NCBI GenBank assembly: GCA_030123625.1
Contig: CP126121.1
Span: forward strand, 1,404,179-1,468,178
DNA length: 64,000 nucleotides
Direction: 5' to 3'
Source: Nitrospira sp.
Lineage (GTDB): Bacteria; Nitrospirota; Nitrospiria; Nitrospirales; Nitrospiraceae
Position numbers and translations under genes: made by a program. Under the pieces are notes generated by a model. That model saw only the letters and a list, made by a program, of their open reading frames with translations, made no database searches and was not told the DNA's origin. Positions within the stretch are counted from its first letter, which is position 1. Each line of letters begins with the position of its first letter. Positions 34,484 through 44,116 of the stretch are shown here, piece by piece.

Positions 34484-35974
34484 ATGTTCGCTCGATTTCG
34501 ACCACTCACCATGACGATACTGACTGTGCTCATGGCCACACCGGTCTTCGCGGCAAGCCATCGCGAAGCTCCGTTGATCGCAAACGATCCGACGGCGGAT
34601 ATCACGGACTTTTATTTCTTCCGTAGTTGGGAGGACCCCGACAAAGCGATCCTCATCATGAATGTGATCCCGAGTCAGGAGCCGGGATCAGGTCCCAATT
34701 ACTTCAATTTCGCGGACGACGTCCTGTACGAAATTCACATCGACAACAATAAAAACAACATCGCCGCGAATATCGTCTATCAAGTCCGATTCAAAACGGA
34801 AATCCGCCAGCCAGGAAACGTGTTCCCGTTGGCCTATGTCGCATTGCCGCCCATCACGGCCCTCACCGGTGGAGGATCGGAAGGGTTGCTCGTGCGGCAA
34901 AGCTATACCGTCACGGAACAGCGCTACGGTCAACCGCCACGCGATCTCGGTACCGGCCCCATGTTCGCCGTGCCTTCGAACGTCGGTCCCCGTACGATGC
35001 CCAAATACGAAGAATTGGCCTCCAAAGGGATGTATCCGTTGAAGAACGGCGGGAGAGTCTTTGCCGGTCAGCGGGATGAGACCTTTTACATCGACTTAGG
35101 AGGAACATTCGACACCTTGAATCTGCACATCTCACCGATTCTGTCCGATGCCGACGATGCCAACGATGCGATTATTGTCGGAGCGCCGGGCACCGGTACT
35201 GCCGATACGTTCAGCGGCTTCAACGTCAATACGATCGCGCTGGAAATTCCCATCAGCGAGCTCATCGGCCCGAACGGCAATAAACTTCTCGGCGCCTATG
35301 CCAGCACGAGCCGGCCCAAGGTAAGCGTCATCAAGAAAAACGGCGGCCGTGACAACAGCGCCCGCTTCGTCCAAGTGGCGCGCATGGGCAATCCGCTCGT
35401 GAACGAATTGATCATCGCGACGAATATGAAGGACAAGTGGAATGCCACGGATGCGGAAGACGAGAACGATTTCGTTTCGTTCTACTGCAACTCCGCTCTG
35501 GCAACGGCACTCAACGCGGTCTTCGGCACCGGCTTCCCGACGGCGAATCGCGAAGATCTCGTGAACGCCTTGCTGCGGTATGCGCCGGGCCCACCCGTCT
35601 GCGGCTCGGGAAAGACCAATGAAGCACTCGCCGATTTCATTCGCGTCGACTTGGACGTCCCACCAACTCAGGCTGCCGGTCAGAAGCGGCTGGGCCCTCT
35701 CGCCCATGACGCGAGCGGCAATGCGACACCGGATAGAGCAGGCTGGCCGAACGGTCGAAGACCGAACGACGATGTGACCGATGTGGCCTTGCGCGTCGTG
35801 GCCGGAATCCTGACGAACCCCGCCGTGCCGAACCTCGGGGACGGCGTGAATTTCAATGTCGGATCGGTCGGCAGCAATAAGACAGCCAACGGAATCGCGA
35901 AGGAGTTCCCCTTCCTTCCTACGCCGTTCGATGGACGGGACCGTCGTCATCTCGATCCGAGAGAGGCCTTCTAG
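34484..35974 (+). CDS. DUF4331 exported protein
   Basis: A 496-residue protein with signal peptide (cleavage near VFAAS), opening with ASHREAPLIANDPTADITDFY, the diagnostic DUF4331 start. Repeated Asp/Asn-rich beta segments suggest a metal-binding beta-propeller or similar fold. It is preceded by a strong AAGGAGG. Genes of this family often neighbour TPR and HupE genes, as here. Probably periplasmic or cell-surface. Confidence 0.88.
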   Translation: MFARFRPLTMTILTVLMATPVFAASHREAPLIANDPTADITDFYFFRSWEDPDKAILIMNVIPSQEPGSGPNYFNFADDVLYEIHIDNNKNNIAANIVYQVRFKTEIRQPGNVFPLAYVALPPITALTGGGSEGLLVRQSYTVTEQRYGQPPRDLGTGPMFAVPSNVGPRTMPKYEELASKGMYPLKNGGRVFAGQRDETFYIDLGGTFDTLNLHISPILSDADDANDAIIVGAPGTGTADTFSGFNVNTIALEIPISELIGPNGNKLLGAYASTSRPKVSVIKKNGGRDNSARFVQVARMGNPLVNELIIATNMKDKWNATDAEDENDFVSFYCNSALATALNAVFGTGFPTANREDLVNALLRYAPGPPVCGSGKTNEALADFIRVDLDVPPTQAAGQKRLGPLAHDASGNATPDRAGWPNGRRPNDDVTDVALRVVAGILTNPAVPNLGDGVNFNVGSVGSNKTANGIAKEFPFLPTPFDGRDRRHLDPREAF

Positions 35975-36033
35975 TCATCGCTACGCGGGTGTCGCATGCA
36001 CATGCGGCACCGGTATCATTACAGGATGAGGAC

Positions 36034-36933
36034 GTGAACCAGCAGACGACAAGGCAAGAAACACGAATCCCTCTCCTACATGGATGGCTCAGTTCAATCG
36101 CCCTCCACGGGTTCGTACTTCTCTGCTTCCTTTCGCTCTTCCGTCAGTCACTCATACCTGTCTCCAAAGAACCGTTTCGCTGGGATGTCGCACTTGTGCA
36201 ATCGACGCAAACAGCCGATGAGTCGGTTCACAATACCGATGCCACCGAATCGGCCATATCGAAGCCCAGAGGGAAAAGGCCCATACCTACCCGTTCGGTT
36301 CGCACAGCCCGTCATGCCACTTCATCTGAACGGATCGTGCCGATCGACTCGCGGGTTGCAGAATCGGTTGTGCCAATATCTCAGCCAAGCATTGCGTCAT
36401 CCGAGGTTTCGCCGCAAGCTTTCGCCACAGCCTCGATATCGGATGAGCCTGTGTCCAATCAGCCACAAGGAAGTGACCCTCCATTGCCACAGGCCGACAT
36501 ACCAGTCAATTCAACGGCGGCAGAGCCGGCAACACCACAAGCCGTGGCAATTTCGAGCGGTGGAACCGTACAGACTACGGAACCCGCCCATCCATTGTTA
36601 CCGCCAGCCGCAGTATCGGACCCGGAAGCAGCTTCTACATCACGCCCAGACTACGGATGGCTTCAACAGGCGATCTTCCGCCGGCTGGATGAACTCAAGC
36701 GATCTTCTCGCCCGTCACTCGATGAATCACGACCTCTCAAAGTCCTGATCAAGGCTGTGGTCTCGAAGGAAGGACTCTTGCTGAACTCCGTTGTGGTGGA
36801 AAGTTCCGGCCTTGATCGCATCGATCAGGAAGCGATAGCACTCGTGCAACGGGCTTTCCCCATGCAGTTCGACCACACATTGGACCGGCAACAAATCGCC
36901 ATGCGCATTCCAATCACTTATTCACGAGAATAG
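36034..36933 (+). CDS. TonB-like energy transducer
   Basis: About 299 residues from the GTG at 36034, which has AGGATGAGGA upstream. One N-terminal transmembrane helix (about residues 17-38) precedes a long Ser/Pro/Thr-rich periplasmic linker and a C-terminal TonB domain (LKVLIKAVVSKEGLLLNSVV...ALVQRAFPMQF). ExbB/ExbD are not adjacent. It may energise the NikR-linked receptor at 29 kb. It lies in the DUF4331-TPR-HupE operon. Confidence 0.78.
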   Translation: MNQQTTRQETRIPLLHGWLSSIALHGFVLLCFLSLFRQSLIPVSKEPFRWDVALVQSTQTADESVHNTDATESAISKPRGKRPIPTRSVRTARHATSSERIVPIDSRVAESVVPISQPSIASSEVSPQAFATASISDEPVSNQPQGSDPPLPQADIPVNSTAAEPATPQAVAISSGGTVQTTEPAHPLLPPAAVSDPEAASTSRPDYGWLQQAIFRRLDELKRSSRPSLDESRPLKVLIKAVVSKEGLLLNSVVVESSGLDRIDQEAIALVQRAFPMQFDHTLDRQQIAMRIPITYSRE

Positions 36934-36937
36934 CTCA

Positions 36938-38131
36938 ATGCTTCGATCACGGTGGTTCATGCTGTTAATGGTGTTCGGATGGTCGACGATAAGCCAAGTC
37001 GACACCTCGTACGCCGAACCCTATCGCCCGACAGATGATGCCCAGGTCCTTGAGCGGCTCAGTTTCAAGGCGACTGATCCCGCTGCGCGCGAAATCGAAA
37101 GCCTACGAGCCAACCTGCGAAACAACCCTCGTCATCTCGAATCAGCCGTGAAGCTGGCCACTCGCTACATCGAACAAGGCCGGTCGGAAGGCGATCCTCG
37201 TTTTCTTGGGCAAGCACAGGCGATACTCACCCCTTGGTGGAACGAACCGATTCCTCCGGTTTCCACACTTCTTTTGCGCGCAACCATCAGACAGAACGCC
37301 CATGAATTCGATCAGGCTTTGGCCGATCTGGACCAGGTGCTGGACAGACAGACGACCAATGCACAGGCATGGCTCACCAAAGCATCGATCCTCCAGGTAC
37401 AGGCACATTACGATGAAGCACGGCGCGCCTGTCAGCGGCTTGCCCGATTAGCTGCCTCTCATGTTCTGCTTGGATGCTTGAGCGATATCGGCGGCCTGAC
37501 TGGTCGATCGACGAAAAGCCAAGAGTTACTTCGGACGGCACTTTCGAACCCTGGTCTCTCAGGTCGTGAGCGGATCTGGCTTACGACCATCCTGGCCGAG
37601 ACAGCCGCACGCACTGGAGCGATACGAGAGGCTGAGCAGTCTTTCTCTGAAGCCTTCAAGGTCGGCATCAAAAATCAATACTTGCTGAGCGCCTACGCGG
37701 ACTACCTACTGGATCAACGGCGTTATCAAGACGTTATCTCTCTCCTCCAATCCGAGACGAGAGCCGATGGACTGCTCTTGCGCCTGGCCATAGCTGAACA
37801 GGCGTTGGAGCTGTCTATATTCCAGAACCATACAGCCGAACTGGCAGCCCGCTTTGCCGCCGGCCGCGAGCGCGGAATGACCGTCCATGTCAGAGAAGAA
37901 GCACGGTTTACGTTGACGTTGCTGCGCGATGCTCAACGGGCGCTGCTGTTAGCTCAAGCCAATTGGAGCGTGCAGCGGGAACCGGCGGACGCCAGGATTC
38001 TTTTAGAATGTGCGCTCGCCGACAAGAATCGAGCGGCGGCTCAGCCTGCGCTTGATTGGTTGAGCATCAACCATGTTGAAGATTTTCGACTGCGACAACT
38101 TGCGAAACAGATTCAGGAGGCCACATTCTAA
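36938..38131 (+). CDS. TPR-repeat exported protein
   Basis: A 397-residue protein with a signal peptide and several helical repeats of tetratricopeptide type (for example FDQALADLDQVLDRQTTNAQ and AWLTKASILQVQAHYDEARR). It is all-helical and probably periplasmic, acting as a scaffold. The stop overlaps the HupE start as TAATG, which supports coupled expression. Confidence 0.75.
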   Translation: MLRSRWFMLLMVFGWSTISQVDTSYAEPYRPTDDAQVLERLSFKATDPAAREIESLRANLRNNPRHLESAVKLATRYIEQGRSEGDPRFLGQAQAILTPWWNEPIPPVSTLLLRATIRQNAHEFDQALADLDQVLDRQTTNAQAWLTKASILQVQAHYDEARRACQRLARLAASHVLLGCLSDIGGLTGRSTKSQELLRTALSNPGLSGRERIWLTTILAETAARTGAIREAEQSFSEAFKVGIKNQYLLSAYADYLLDQRRYQDVISLLQSETRADGLLLRLAIAEQALELSIFQNHTAELAARFAAGRERGMTVHVREEARFTLTLLRDAQRALLLAQANWSVQREPADARILLECALADKNRAAAQPALDWLSINHVEDFRLRQLAKQIQEATF

Positions 38132-39252
38132 TGCGTACCCTAGTTGTCATCGCCTGGCTTCTCCTGAGCCATCCCGCTTGGGCTCACAAGCCGAGTGACA
38201 GCTATCTTTCACTATTCGTTCAGCACGATCAGATTGAAGGACAGTGGGACATCGCCCTTCGCGACCTTGACGATGCAATCGGATTAGATCGCGACGGCAA
38301 CGGCCAACTCACTTGGGGGGAAGTCCGTGACGCGCATGATGAGATCAGTGCCTACGCATTGTCTCGTCTCGCCTTATCGACTAATAAACAACCCTGTACG
38401 ACTCGGGTGTTGGAGCAGCTCATCGACCATCACACGGATGGAGCCTATTCTGTCATACGCTTTCGGGCCCATTGCGTGGAACCTATCGAACGGCTCGGCG
38501 TGGAGTATCAGTTATTGTTCGACATCGATGCCCAACATAAGGGACTCTTTCGTCTGACCCAGCGCGGACGCACCAGCACCGCTATTTTCAGCCAAGAGAC
38601 CTCATTCCAAGAATTCTCCGTCGCCGCGCAGTCACGCTGGAGGGAGAGCCTTCAATTCATTCGCGAGGGAATTTGGCACATCTGGTTGGGATTCGACCAT
38701 GTCTTGTTCTTGCTTGCCCTCTTACTTCCGGCGGTCATGGTTCGAATCGATGGTCGCTGGCAAGCGGCAGGGAAATTCTCTTCTGTGTGTTGGAACGTCT
38801 TCAGCATCGTCACGGCTTTCACCGTCGCCCATTCTCTCACGTTGAGTATGGCCGCCTTGGATATCGTCCGGCTCCCGTCCCGATTGGTGGAATCGACGAT
38901 CGCCGCGTCTGTAGTACTAGCCGGGCTTGGTAACTTATTTCCAACAATGATGAGTCGGCGGTGGATGGTCGCCTTTGGGTTCGGCCTGATTCATGGATTT
39001 GGGTTCGCGGCAGTGCTCGCCGATCTGGGGCTGCCTCATAACTCATTGTTGCTAAGCCTGGTCAGTTTCAACGTCGGAGTAGAAATCGGTCAACTCGTCA
39101 TTGTCGCCGCCTTTTTACCATTGGCTTATCTCATCCGCCACACTTGGTCATACCCTAAATTGGTCCTCACCGGCGGATCGCTGGCGGTGATCGCCATTGC
39201 GCTCGTCTGGTTCACCGAGCGGGCCTTCGATCTTCAGCTGTTTCCGATCTAA
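38131..39252 (+). CDS. HupE/UreJ-family membrane protein
   Basis: A 373-residue protein. After a signal peptide (HKPSDSYLSLF at the mature start) there is a soluble domain with an EF-hand-like loop DRDGNGQLTWGE (about residues 51-62). The C-terminal half has about seven transmembrane helices with WHIWLGFDHVLFLLALLLP and GFGLIHGFGFA, the HupE/UreJ_2 signature with conserved His/Asp. These proteins are thought to import nickel or cobalt. It closes the operon. Confidence 0.85.
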   Translation: MRTLVVIAWLLLSHPAWAHKPSDSYLSLFVQHDQIEGQWDIALRDLDDAIGLDRDGNGQLTWGEVRDAHDEISAYALSRLALSTNKQPCTTRVLEQLIDHHTDGAYSVIRFRAHCVEPIERLGVEYQLLFDIDAQHKGLFRLTQRGRTSTAIFSQETSFQEFSVAAQSRWRESLQFIREGIWHIWLGFDHVLFLLALLLPAVMVRIDGRWQAAGKFSSVCWNVFSIVTAFTVAHSLTLSMAALDIVRLPSRLVESTIAASVVLAGLGNLFPTMMSRRWMVAFGFGLIHGFGFAAVLADLGLPHNSLLLSLVSFNVGVEIGQLVIVAAFLPLAYLIRHTWSYPKLVLTGGSLAVIAIALVWFTERAFDLQLFPI

Positions 39253-39475
39253 CAGAATCCCAGGCCCCCCAGCAGCAACCACAAGCGTGCCGACGTGATA
39301 GTTCCATTTAACATCAAGCTGGATCTCAGAGAATCTAAGAACTCCGCATATGAGGCGGAGCGATGGATGCCATCAGAGAATGGCCGAAGCTGCGAATGTG
39401 CAATTCGCTCACTTTCCTATTGCCCACTGCCACATTTCTTTTGTACCTTCTCTGCCACCACACGAGAGGATGCAC

Positions 39476-40363
39476 ATGTCCAATGACCGCGCCCCTGCTC
39501 ATGATGAACGCTGGGGAAACCATGTACCGTGGTCCCTCCGTTACGAAGTTGTTCTTGAAAGAGGAGACTGGACAAGGTTTCTTTTCTTAGTGAGCAATCG
39601 CCTTTCGAGCATCTTCGAGCATTACGAAGCTGGTATTCCTGACCATGCTCATTTCATGGAACGATTATCCGCCGAGTCTTTAGGTCGTTTTGTTGTGCAT
39701 ACACCCACTACTCCGGCTTTTCGAATTAAAATATTCTTCTCTCCCAATCAAATCCGCAGAGAGGTCCAAGAGAATGGGGGCAACAATCTCCTTCGTACCA
39801 TTCTCGACCGTCTTGAAGTTCTGCAGTCATTTTTGATTCTCCTCCAGATTCATCAAAAGCATAACGCTCTCCCATCTGTGATTAGGGATATTAAGCGTTT
39901 CTCGGCTGATACGGGTGTATTACTCAATGTCAAAGGAGATCCGCCTACCCTCGTACCACTTGAAGAGCCTCTATTACAGAAAGAAGTACTGGACAGGCTA
40001 TTGCCTCGTCTCGAAGCAAAGTTTTCAGAACGGGCGGCAGACTTGATTAAGGCATACCACGATCTACTCAAGGGCGCTGATACCAATTCGATTTTTGGGC
40101 ATGCATTCAAAGCCCTTGAACAAGTGGCCCGGGAAATCAGCGGCGATACACAATTACAGCTAAGTGATCGAGTCGCCCTTGGAAAGGCATTCCCAAAGCT
40201 CCATGGAACAATTCGGGAGACCATCCTCAAGCTCGCAGCACAGCGAGGTGACGAAGGAGGCCACGGTCGCCTAGGACCGGACGAGTATGAGATCAGGTAT
40301 CTGCTATTTAGTATCTGCAATGTGGCTCTCCTGCTCTTAGACTACAAAGAACACTGTGGCTAG
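39476..40363 (+). CDS. Candidate HEPN/Abi-like protein
   Basis: About 295 residues from MSNDRAPAHDERW at 39476, with GAGAGGA upstream. The protein is soluble and has no signal peptide. The C-terminus resembles Abi_C/HEPN domains: LKLAAQRGDEGGHGRLGPDE contains R257-x5-H263, the Rx4-6H motif of HEPN ribonucleases. The first 200 residues are not recognised. Such proteins act in phage defence or RNA regulation. It is a solitary gene, between the HupE operon and an HtrA gene. Confidence 0.6.
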   Translation: MSNDRAPAHDERWGNHVPWSLRYEVVLERGDWTRFLFLVSNRLSSIFEHYEAGIPDHAHFMERLSAESLGRFVVHTPTTPAFRIKIFFSPNQIRREVQENGGNNLLRTILDRLEVLQSFLILLQIHQKHNALPSVIRDIKRFSADTGVLLNVKGDPPTLVPLEEPLLQKEVLDRLLPRLEAKFSERAADLIKAYHDLLKGADTNSIFGHAFKALEQVAREISGDTQLQLSDRVALGKAFPKLHGTIRETILKLAAQRGDEGGHGRLGPDEYEIRYLLFSICNVALLLLDYKEHCG

Positions 40364-40570
40364 ACTGTGGCAGAACTATCGTGTCCGACGTGATTTCATC
40401 GGTTCTTCGCCTGCCTCCGACTCCTCTATAAGTGATTGAGAAGAAACCGAGAGGTATAGTGGTCTATAGTCTCGGAAGGGTTTTCAAATCTCGCGGCCTC
40501 AGTTTTCCTGGCAGGCAGCTATCTCTTTCCCTACTCCCCCCTGAATCGGAATATACAGCACACTGTGAGG

Positions 40571-41749
40571 TCAGAAAGGCACATATCCCATCCCTTGCAA
40601 CACCAACTGCGAGCGGTCAAGGTTCGAATGCAGCGCCGGTATGAGTGGCGACGGCCGTTCTTCCAGAGTCACCGTCCGCATGGAAAACTCTCCTTCTCGC
40701 ATGATCGTGAGATCCACGGATTGTTCGGCTTTCAACTGGTGGAAGACTTTTCTAAACTGCTCATTCGTCCTGACAGGCTGCTCATTGATGGCGATGATGA
40801 TATCGCCTCCCAAGACCCACGGCTCGCCTTCGATGACCACATTGAGGTTGCCGGCCCGGAGGCCGGTCTTTTCAGCAGGACTATTGTCTTCGACATCGAG
40901 TACGAGCAGACCCTCCACCAGAGGCAACGCGATCAGGTTCCGCAATTCATCGGTGACGAATTTCCCCTTCACACCGAGCCATGGACGAATGATATGGCCA
41001 TTGATCCGCAGCTCGGCGACGATGGATTTGACGGTGTTGATCGGAATCGCGAAACTGATATTCTGAGCCTCCATCATGATGGTCGCATTGATGCCGATCA
41101 CCCGACCGTCCGAATCGATCAGCGGCCCGCCGCTGTTGCCGGGATTAATAGGGGCGGTTGTCTGAACGGAATGCTGAAAGGACTCTTGTTCGGTATCTTT
41201 CAGCTTGCCGAACCCGCTGATGATTCCTGTTGAGAATGCGAATCCTAAGCCGAACGGATGCCCGATCGCCAATACTTTTTGTCCGATTTCCAGTTTATCC
41301 GAGTTACCCAATTGAGCGGGCACCGCGGAGCCTTTCGGCAACGCCACGCGGATCAGCGCGACATCCGTCTGCGGATCGCTCCCCACTAACTCCGCAGGAA
41401 GCTGTTTCCCATCATGCAGGGTGACGGTGATCTTTGCGGTGCCGTCCACGACATGGGAATTGGTGACGATCGAACCCCGATCGTCGATCAAGACCCCTGA
41501 GCCGAGTCCCTTCCATGACGCTTGTGTCGCGTGATGACGACCGGTATAGGCGGAGGCGATGAGGACCGTCGATCGTGCGATATGTTTGTAGACTCGTATG
41601 TTATTGATTTCATCCGGAGTGGCCGGTGCGGCCGCCTGCACCGGCAGACTCGCATGACCGAGGTACATGCAGAGACCGAGCGCGACGATCTCCCAGGAAC
41701 GAAAGAATCGGCGGTCTGATCCAATCCAGGTCGATAATCCAGGAATCAT
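40571..41749 (-). CDS. HtrA/DegP-type serine protease
   Basis: About 392 residues from MIPGLSTW at 41749. An N-terminal signal or anchor is followed by a trypsin-like domain with TNSHVVDG (His), DPQTDVALI (Asp) and NPGNSGGPLID (Ser). One C-terminal PDZ domain is visible (GLRAGNLN...GGDIIIAINEQPV). It is a periplasmic quality-control protease. A second member is at 57 kb. Confidence 0.9.
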   Translation of the reverse strand: MIPGLSTWIGSDRRFFRSWEIVALGLCMYLGHASLPVQAAAPATPDEINNIRVYKHIARSTVLIASAYTGRHHATQASWKGLGSGVLIDDRGSIVTNSHVVDGTAKITVTLHDGKQLPAELVGSDPQTDVALIRVALPKGSAVPAQLGNSDKLEIGQKVLAIGHPFGLGFAFSTGIISGFGKLKDTEQESFQHSVQTTAPINPGNSGGPLIDSDGRVIGINATIMMEAQNISFAIPINTVKSIVAELRINGHIIRPWLGVKGKFVTDELRNLIALPLVEGLLVLDVEDNSPAEKTGLRAGNLNVVIEGEPWVLGGDIIIAINEQPVRTNEQFRKVFHQLKAEQSVDLTIMREGEFSMRTVTLEERPSPLIPALHSNLDRSQLVLQGMGYVPF

Positions 41750-41759
41750 GGCGACCTCC

Positions 41760-42092
41760 CTAGCGCACGACAAGCTGATGATCAAAGGACTCCGACCAAA
41801 GCGAGGTACTCATGGTCTTCGGCACGTTACACGCTTGTATCGGGAGCCATCCAGGTCGACCTCGATACACAGCGATGGGCCCCTTCTCGAACGACCCAAT
41901 AGCCGCTGTTTCACCGGCTAACTCCACTTTGTGAGGGACAAAGGCGGCATCCGAGGGGTGATAGGCCTGGTCCTCCCAGGCCTTGACATCACGGGTGTTG
42001 GTATCGACGTCTTTCATAACTGCTGGTGGGAACATCGGGGTGGTTGAGCAAGCACTCAACCACACACTCATCGCTACCAATCCGATACTACG
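41760..42092 (-). CDS. Short lipoprotein, Slp-like
   Basis: About 110 residues from MRSIGLVAMSVWL at 42092. The lipobox is LSAC. The mature start STTPMFPPAVMKDVDTN recalls Slp-family outer-membrane lipoproteins, but the protein is shorter than they usually are. It ends 11 bp before the HtrA start and is probably co-transcribed with it. Confidence 0.55.
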   Translation of the reverse strand, partial: RSIGLVAMSVWLSACSTTPMFPPAVMKDVDTNTRDVKAWEDQAYHPSDAAFVPHKVELAGETAAIGSFEKGPIAVYRGRPGWLPIQACNVPKTMSTSLWSESFDHQLVVR

Positions 42093-42318
42093 CATGGGCG
42101 ACGCTCCTTTCTGCTGTAGACCGGAGTAGCCCTCCATTCAGCAATCGGAGTCCCATACGCTTGATACAGATCACGTCGTTCTCGACGTTTCCTCAGTAAA
42201 GCCAGCCTGCAACCCGTCGATCACACTACTTCCCAATACCGATGCGGTCGGTGGCCGGCGACAAGCGAACGATTGTCATCCGAATCCAACAAATGGTCTC
42301 CCGCATGAATCTCTTCCA

Positions 42319-42765
42319 TCAGCGTACCGCAGGGAGCCAGGCATCGTCCGGCTCTCCCCTGTGGGGAAGCATATCGACATGACTGGATCGGGGATCACCC
42401 CTGTGCGCGGCCTCGGAAAGGACGTGGACCAATTGCTCGGTATCGACCGGTTTAGGCAGACACGCGAAGGCTCCCTGGGCCATCGCCGGCCAGACAGTGC
42501 CGAGTAGATTACCGGACATGAGAATGACGGGCAGTTGAGGCCACATCAGGTGACATTGGCGCAGAAGATCGAGGCCATCGAGGTACGGCATATGTAAGTC
42601 GGTGATCACCGCATCGAAATGGCGTTGGTGGAGTTCCCTCAAAGCCTGCAATCCATCCGCGACCGCCACTGCTGCAAAGTAGTGCGACTCCAGTTGTCCT
42701 ACAAGAAGGTGTCCGACCGATTCTTCATCATCAGCCACTAACACACGCTTGCCATATCCCATCAT
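42319..42765 (-). CDS. Single-domain response regulator
   Basis: About 148 residues from the ATG at 42765 (AAGGAG upstream). It is a CheY-like receiver: LVADDEESVG, the phospho-acceptor Asp in ITDLHMP, the LMSGN Ser/Thr position and LPKPVD with the conserved Lys. There is no output domain; a roughly 30-residue polar tail follows. The partner kinase is not adjacent. Confidence 0.88.
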   Translation of the reverse strand: MMGYGKRVLVADDEESVGHLLVGQLESHYFAAVAVADGLQALRELHQRHFDAVITDLHMPYLDGLDLLRQCHLMWPQLPVILMSGNLLGTVWPAMAQGAFACLPKPVDTEQLVHVLSEAAHRGDPRSSHVDMLPHRGEPDDAWLPAVR

Positions 42766-43167
42766 CGTGCACTCCTTCCATTTGGGGAGAAAGACAACCC
42801 TGCCACGAGCATAGGCAAGAAGCAGGCCGCTCGTACTCGTCATGCGGAATCACCGTCGACGCAACTTTGACAGGTTTGCGAGGTCTCGTAGCACGCACCT
42901 TGTGAACACAGTAACCGTGTCGTTGATCCATCGAATCCCCCGATTATGCTTCCTCTAGGACGGAGCGAAGGAGGGAAAGGTTACACGCAATGTGCGTTGG
43001 AAAGGTCGGAGCGAATGATGACATCCTATGGCTCTATTACTCTGATTGGCCCGGAGATCTGTAACCTTTTGACCAGCCGTATCGTCTTGATACATAGAGG
43101 GAGGGGGTTGGCATCCTTTCCATGGGATGTCCCGTGTATGGTCGAGCACTACTACCCTACTGGAGGC
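42766..43167. other. Divergent spacer upstream of the second ECF operon
   Basis: About 400 bp without a convincing gene, though the sigma-factor frame is open from 42946. It contains AAAGGTTACA (42976-42985) and its exact complement TGTAACCTTT (43060-43069), and a TTGACA at 42867 without a good partner -10. These may be control sites. Confidence 0.35.
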
Positions 43168-43779
43168 ATGTCCCTTGAGTCTTTGCCGGGAAACATGATG
43201 GCTCAGTCGTTCCGTGCGGATGACGACCTCGTTCGGCGTGTGGTCGCGGGAGAAACCGAGTGCTTCGAAGACTTGATGCTCCGCCATCGGAATCATGTTA
43301 GGCGAATAGTCGGGAACCACGTCCCGCACGACCGCGTGGCTGAAGTCGTGCAGGAAATCTTTGTGAAGGCCTATACCGGACTCGGGACCTATCGGTTTGA
43401 AGAACCCTTTCCCCATTGGTTGGCCACGATTGCGGTCCGCAGCTGCTACGACTTTTGGCGGACGCAACAGGCGGCGGACGTGCCTGTGAGTGCGCTCACG
43501 GCTGAACATCAGCACTGGATCGACCGGGTCATGGCGGCCCGGTCGGATGAGGACTTTGCCGAACAGGCCCGCCGGCAGGAAGCCAGTGAGGTGTTACAGT
43601 GGGCATTGGGCCGCCTGTCGCCGGAGAACCGCCTGGTCGTGACCTTGGTGCATCTCGACGGCCATTCCATCCGTGAGGCGGCTGCGTTATTAGGATGGAG
43701 CGTGATCAACGTCAAAGTGCGCGCGCATCGGGCTCGGCAAGCCCTGCGGAACATTCTGGAGGAATTAGAAACACGATGA
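43168..43779 (+). CDS. ECF RNA polymerase sigma factor
   Basis: About 203 residues. Region 2 (CFEDLMLRHRNHVRRIV...VVQEIFVKAYTGLGTYRFEEPFPHWLATIAVRSCYDFWR) and region 4 (LSPENRLVVTLVHLDGHSIREAAALLGWSVINVKVRAHRAR) are clear. The start is uncertain: ATG at 43168 has a Shine-Dalgarno-like GGAGG almost touching it; 43195 is an alternative. The stop overlaps the next gene by ATGA. It belongs with the anti-sigma and Spy-like genes. Confidence 0.82.
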   Translation: MSLESLPGNMMAQSFRADDDLVRRVVAGETECFEDLMLRHRNHVRRIVGNHVPHDRVAEVVQEIFVKAYTGLGTYRFEEPFPHWLATIAVRSCYDFWRTQQAADVPVSALTAEHQHWIDRVMAARSDEDFAEQARRQEASEVLQWALGRLSPENRLVVTLVHLDGHSIREAAALLGWSVINVKVRAHRARQALRNILEELETR

Positions 43780-44090
43780 AGCTCCCTGACGAGCGTCTGG
43801 AGAAGTTGGAACAGGCTCTTATTGAAACCCACCGGGCACGACAGATGCCGCCGTGGGAAGCGAAGTGGGACGAGAGCATGATGCAAGAGATCCGTCGTGT
43901 GGCGAGACGGCAGCCGCCGGTCCGCCAAAACGATGACATCACGCACCTGGTGTGGCGGACAGCCGGCTTCGCGGCAGCTCTGGCGGTACTCTTAGTAGTG
44001 TGGCTTATGACCGTATTCCCTAAGTTTATGATTGAAGAGAGCGGGCTGGTGGCCGAAGAGATCCACCTCGACTCGCTGTTTCTCGAGTAA
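43776..44090 (+). CDS. Membrane-anchored anti-sigma-like protein
   Basis: A 104-residue protein with a cytoplasmic acidic/basic helical N-terminus (about 1-55), one transmembrane helix (about residues 63-84) and a short periplasmic tail. Its ATGA overlap with the sigma gene supports an anti-sigma role. No zinc-binding HxxxCxxC motif is present. Confidence 0.7.
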   Translation: MKLPDERLEKLEQALIETHRARQMPPWEAKWDESMMQEIRRVARRQPPVRQNDDITHLVWRTAGFAAALAVLLVVWLMTVFPKFMIEESGLVAEEIHLDSLFLE

Positions 44091-44116
44091 GCGTGTGTGA
44101 GAAGGAGAGAAGCGTC

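Noticed and set aside
42976..43069. 10-bp perfect inverted repeat with a 74-nt loop
   Set aside because: Recorded as a possible control site only; the long loop and lack of a second example make a functional claim weak.
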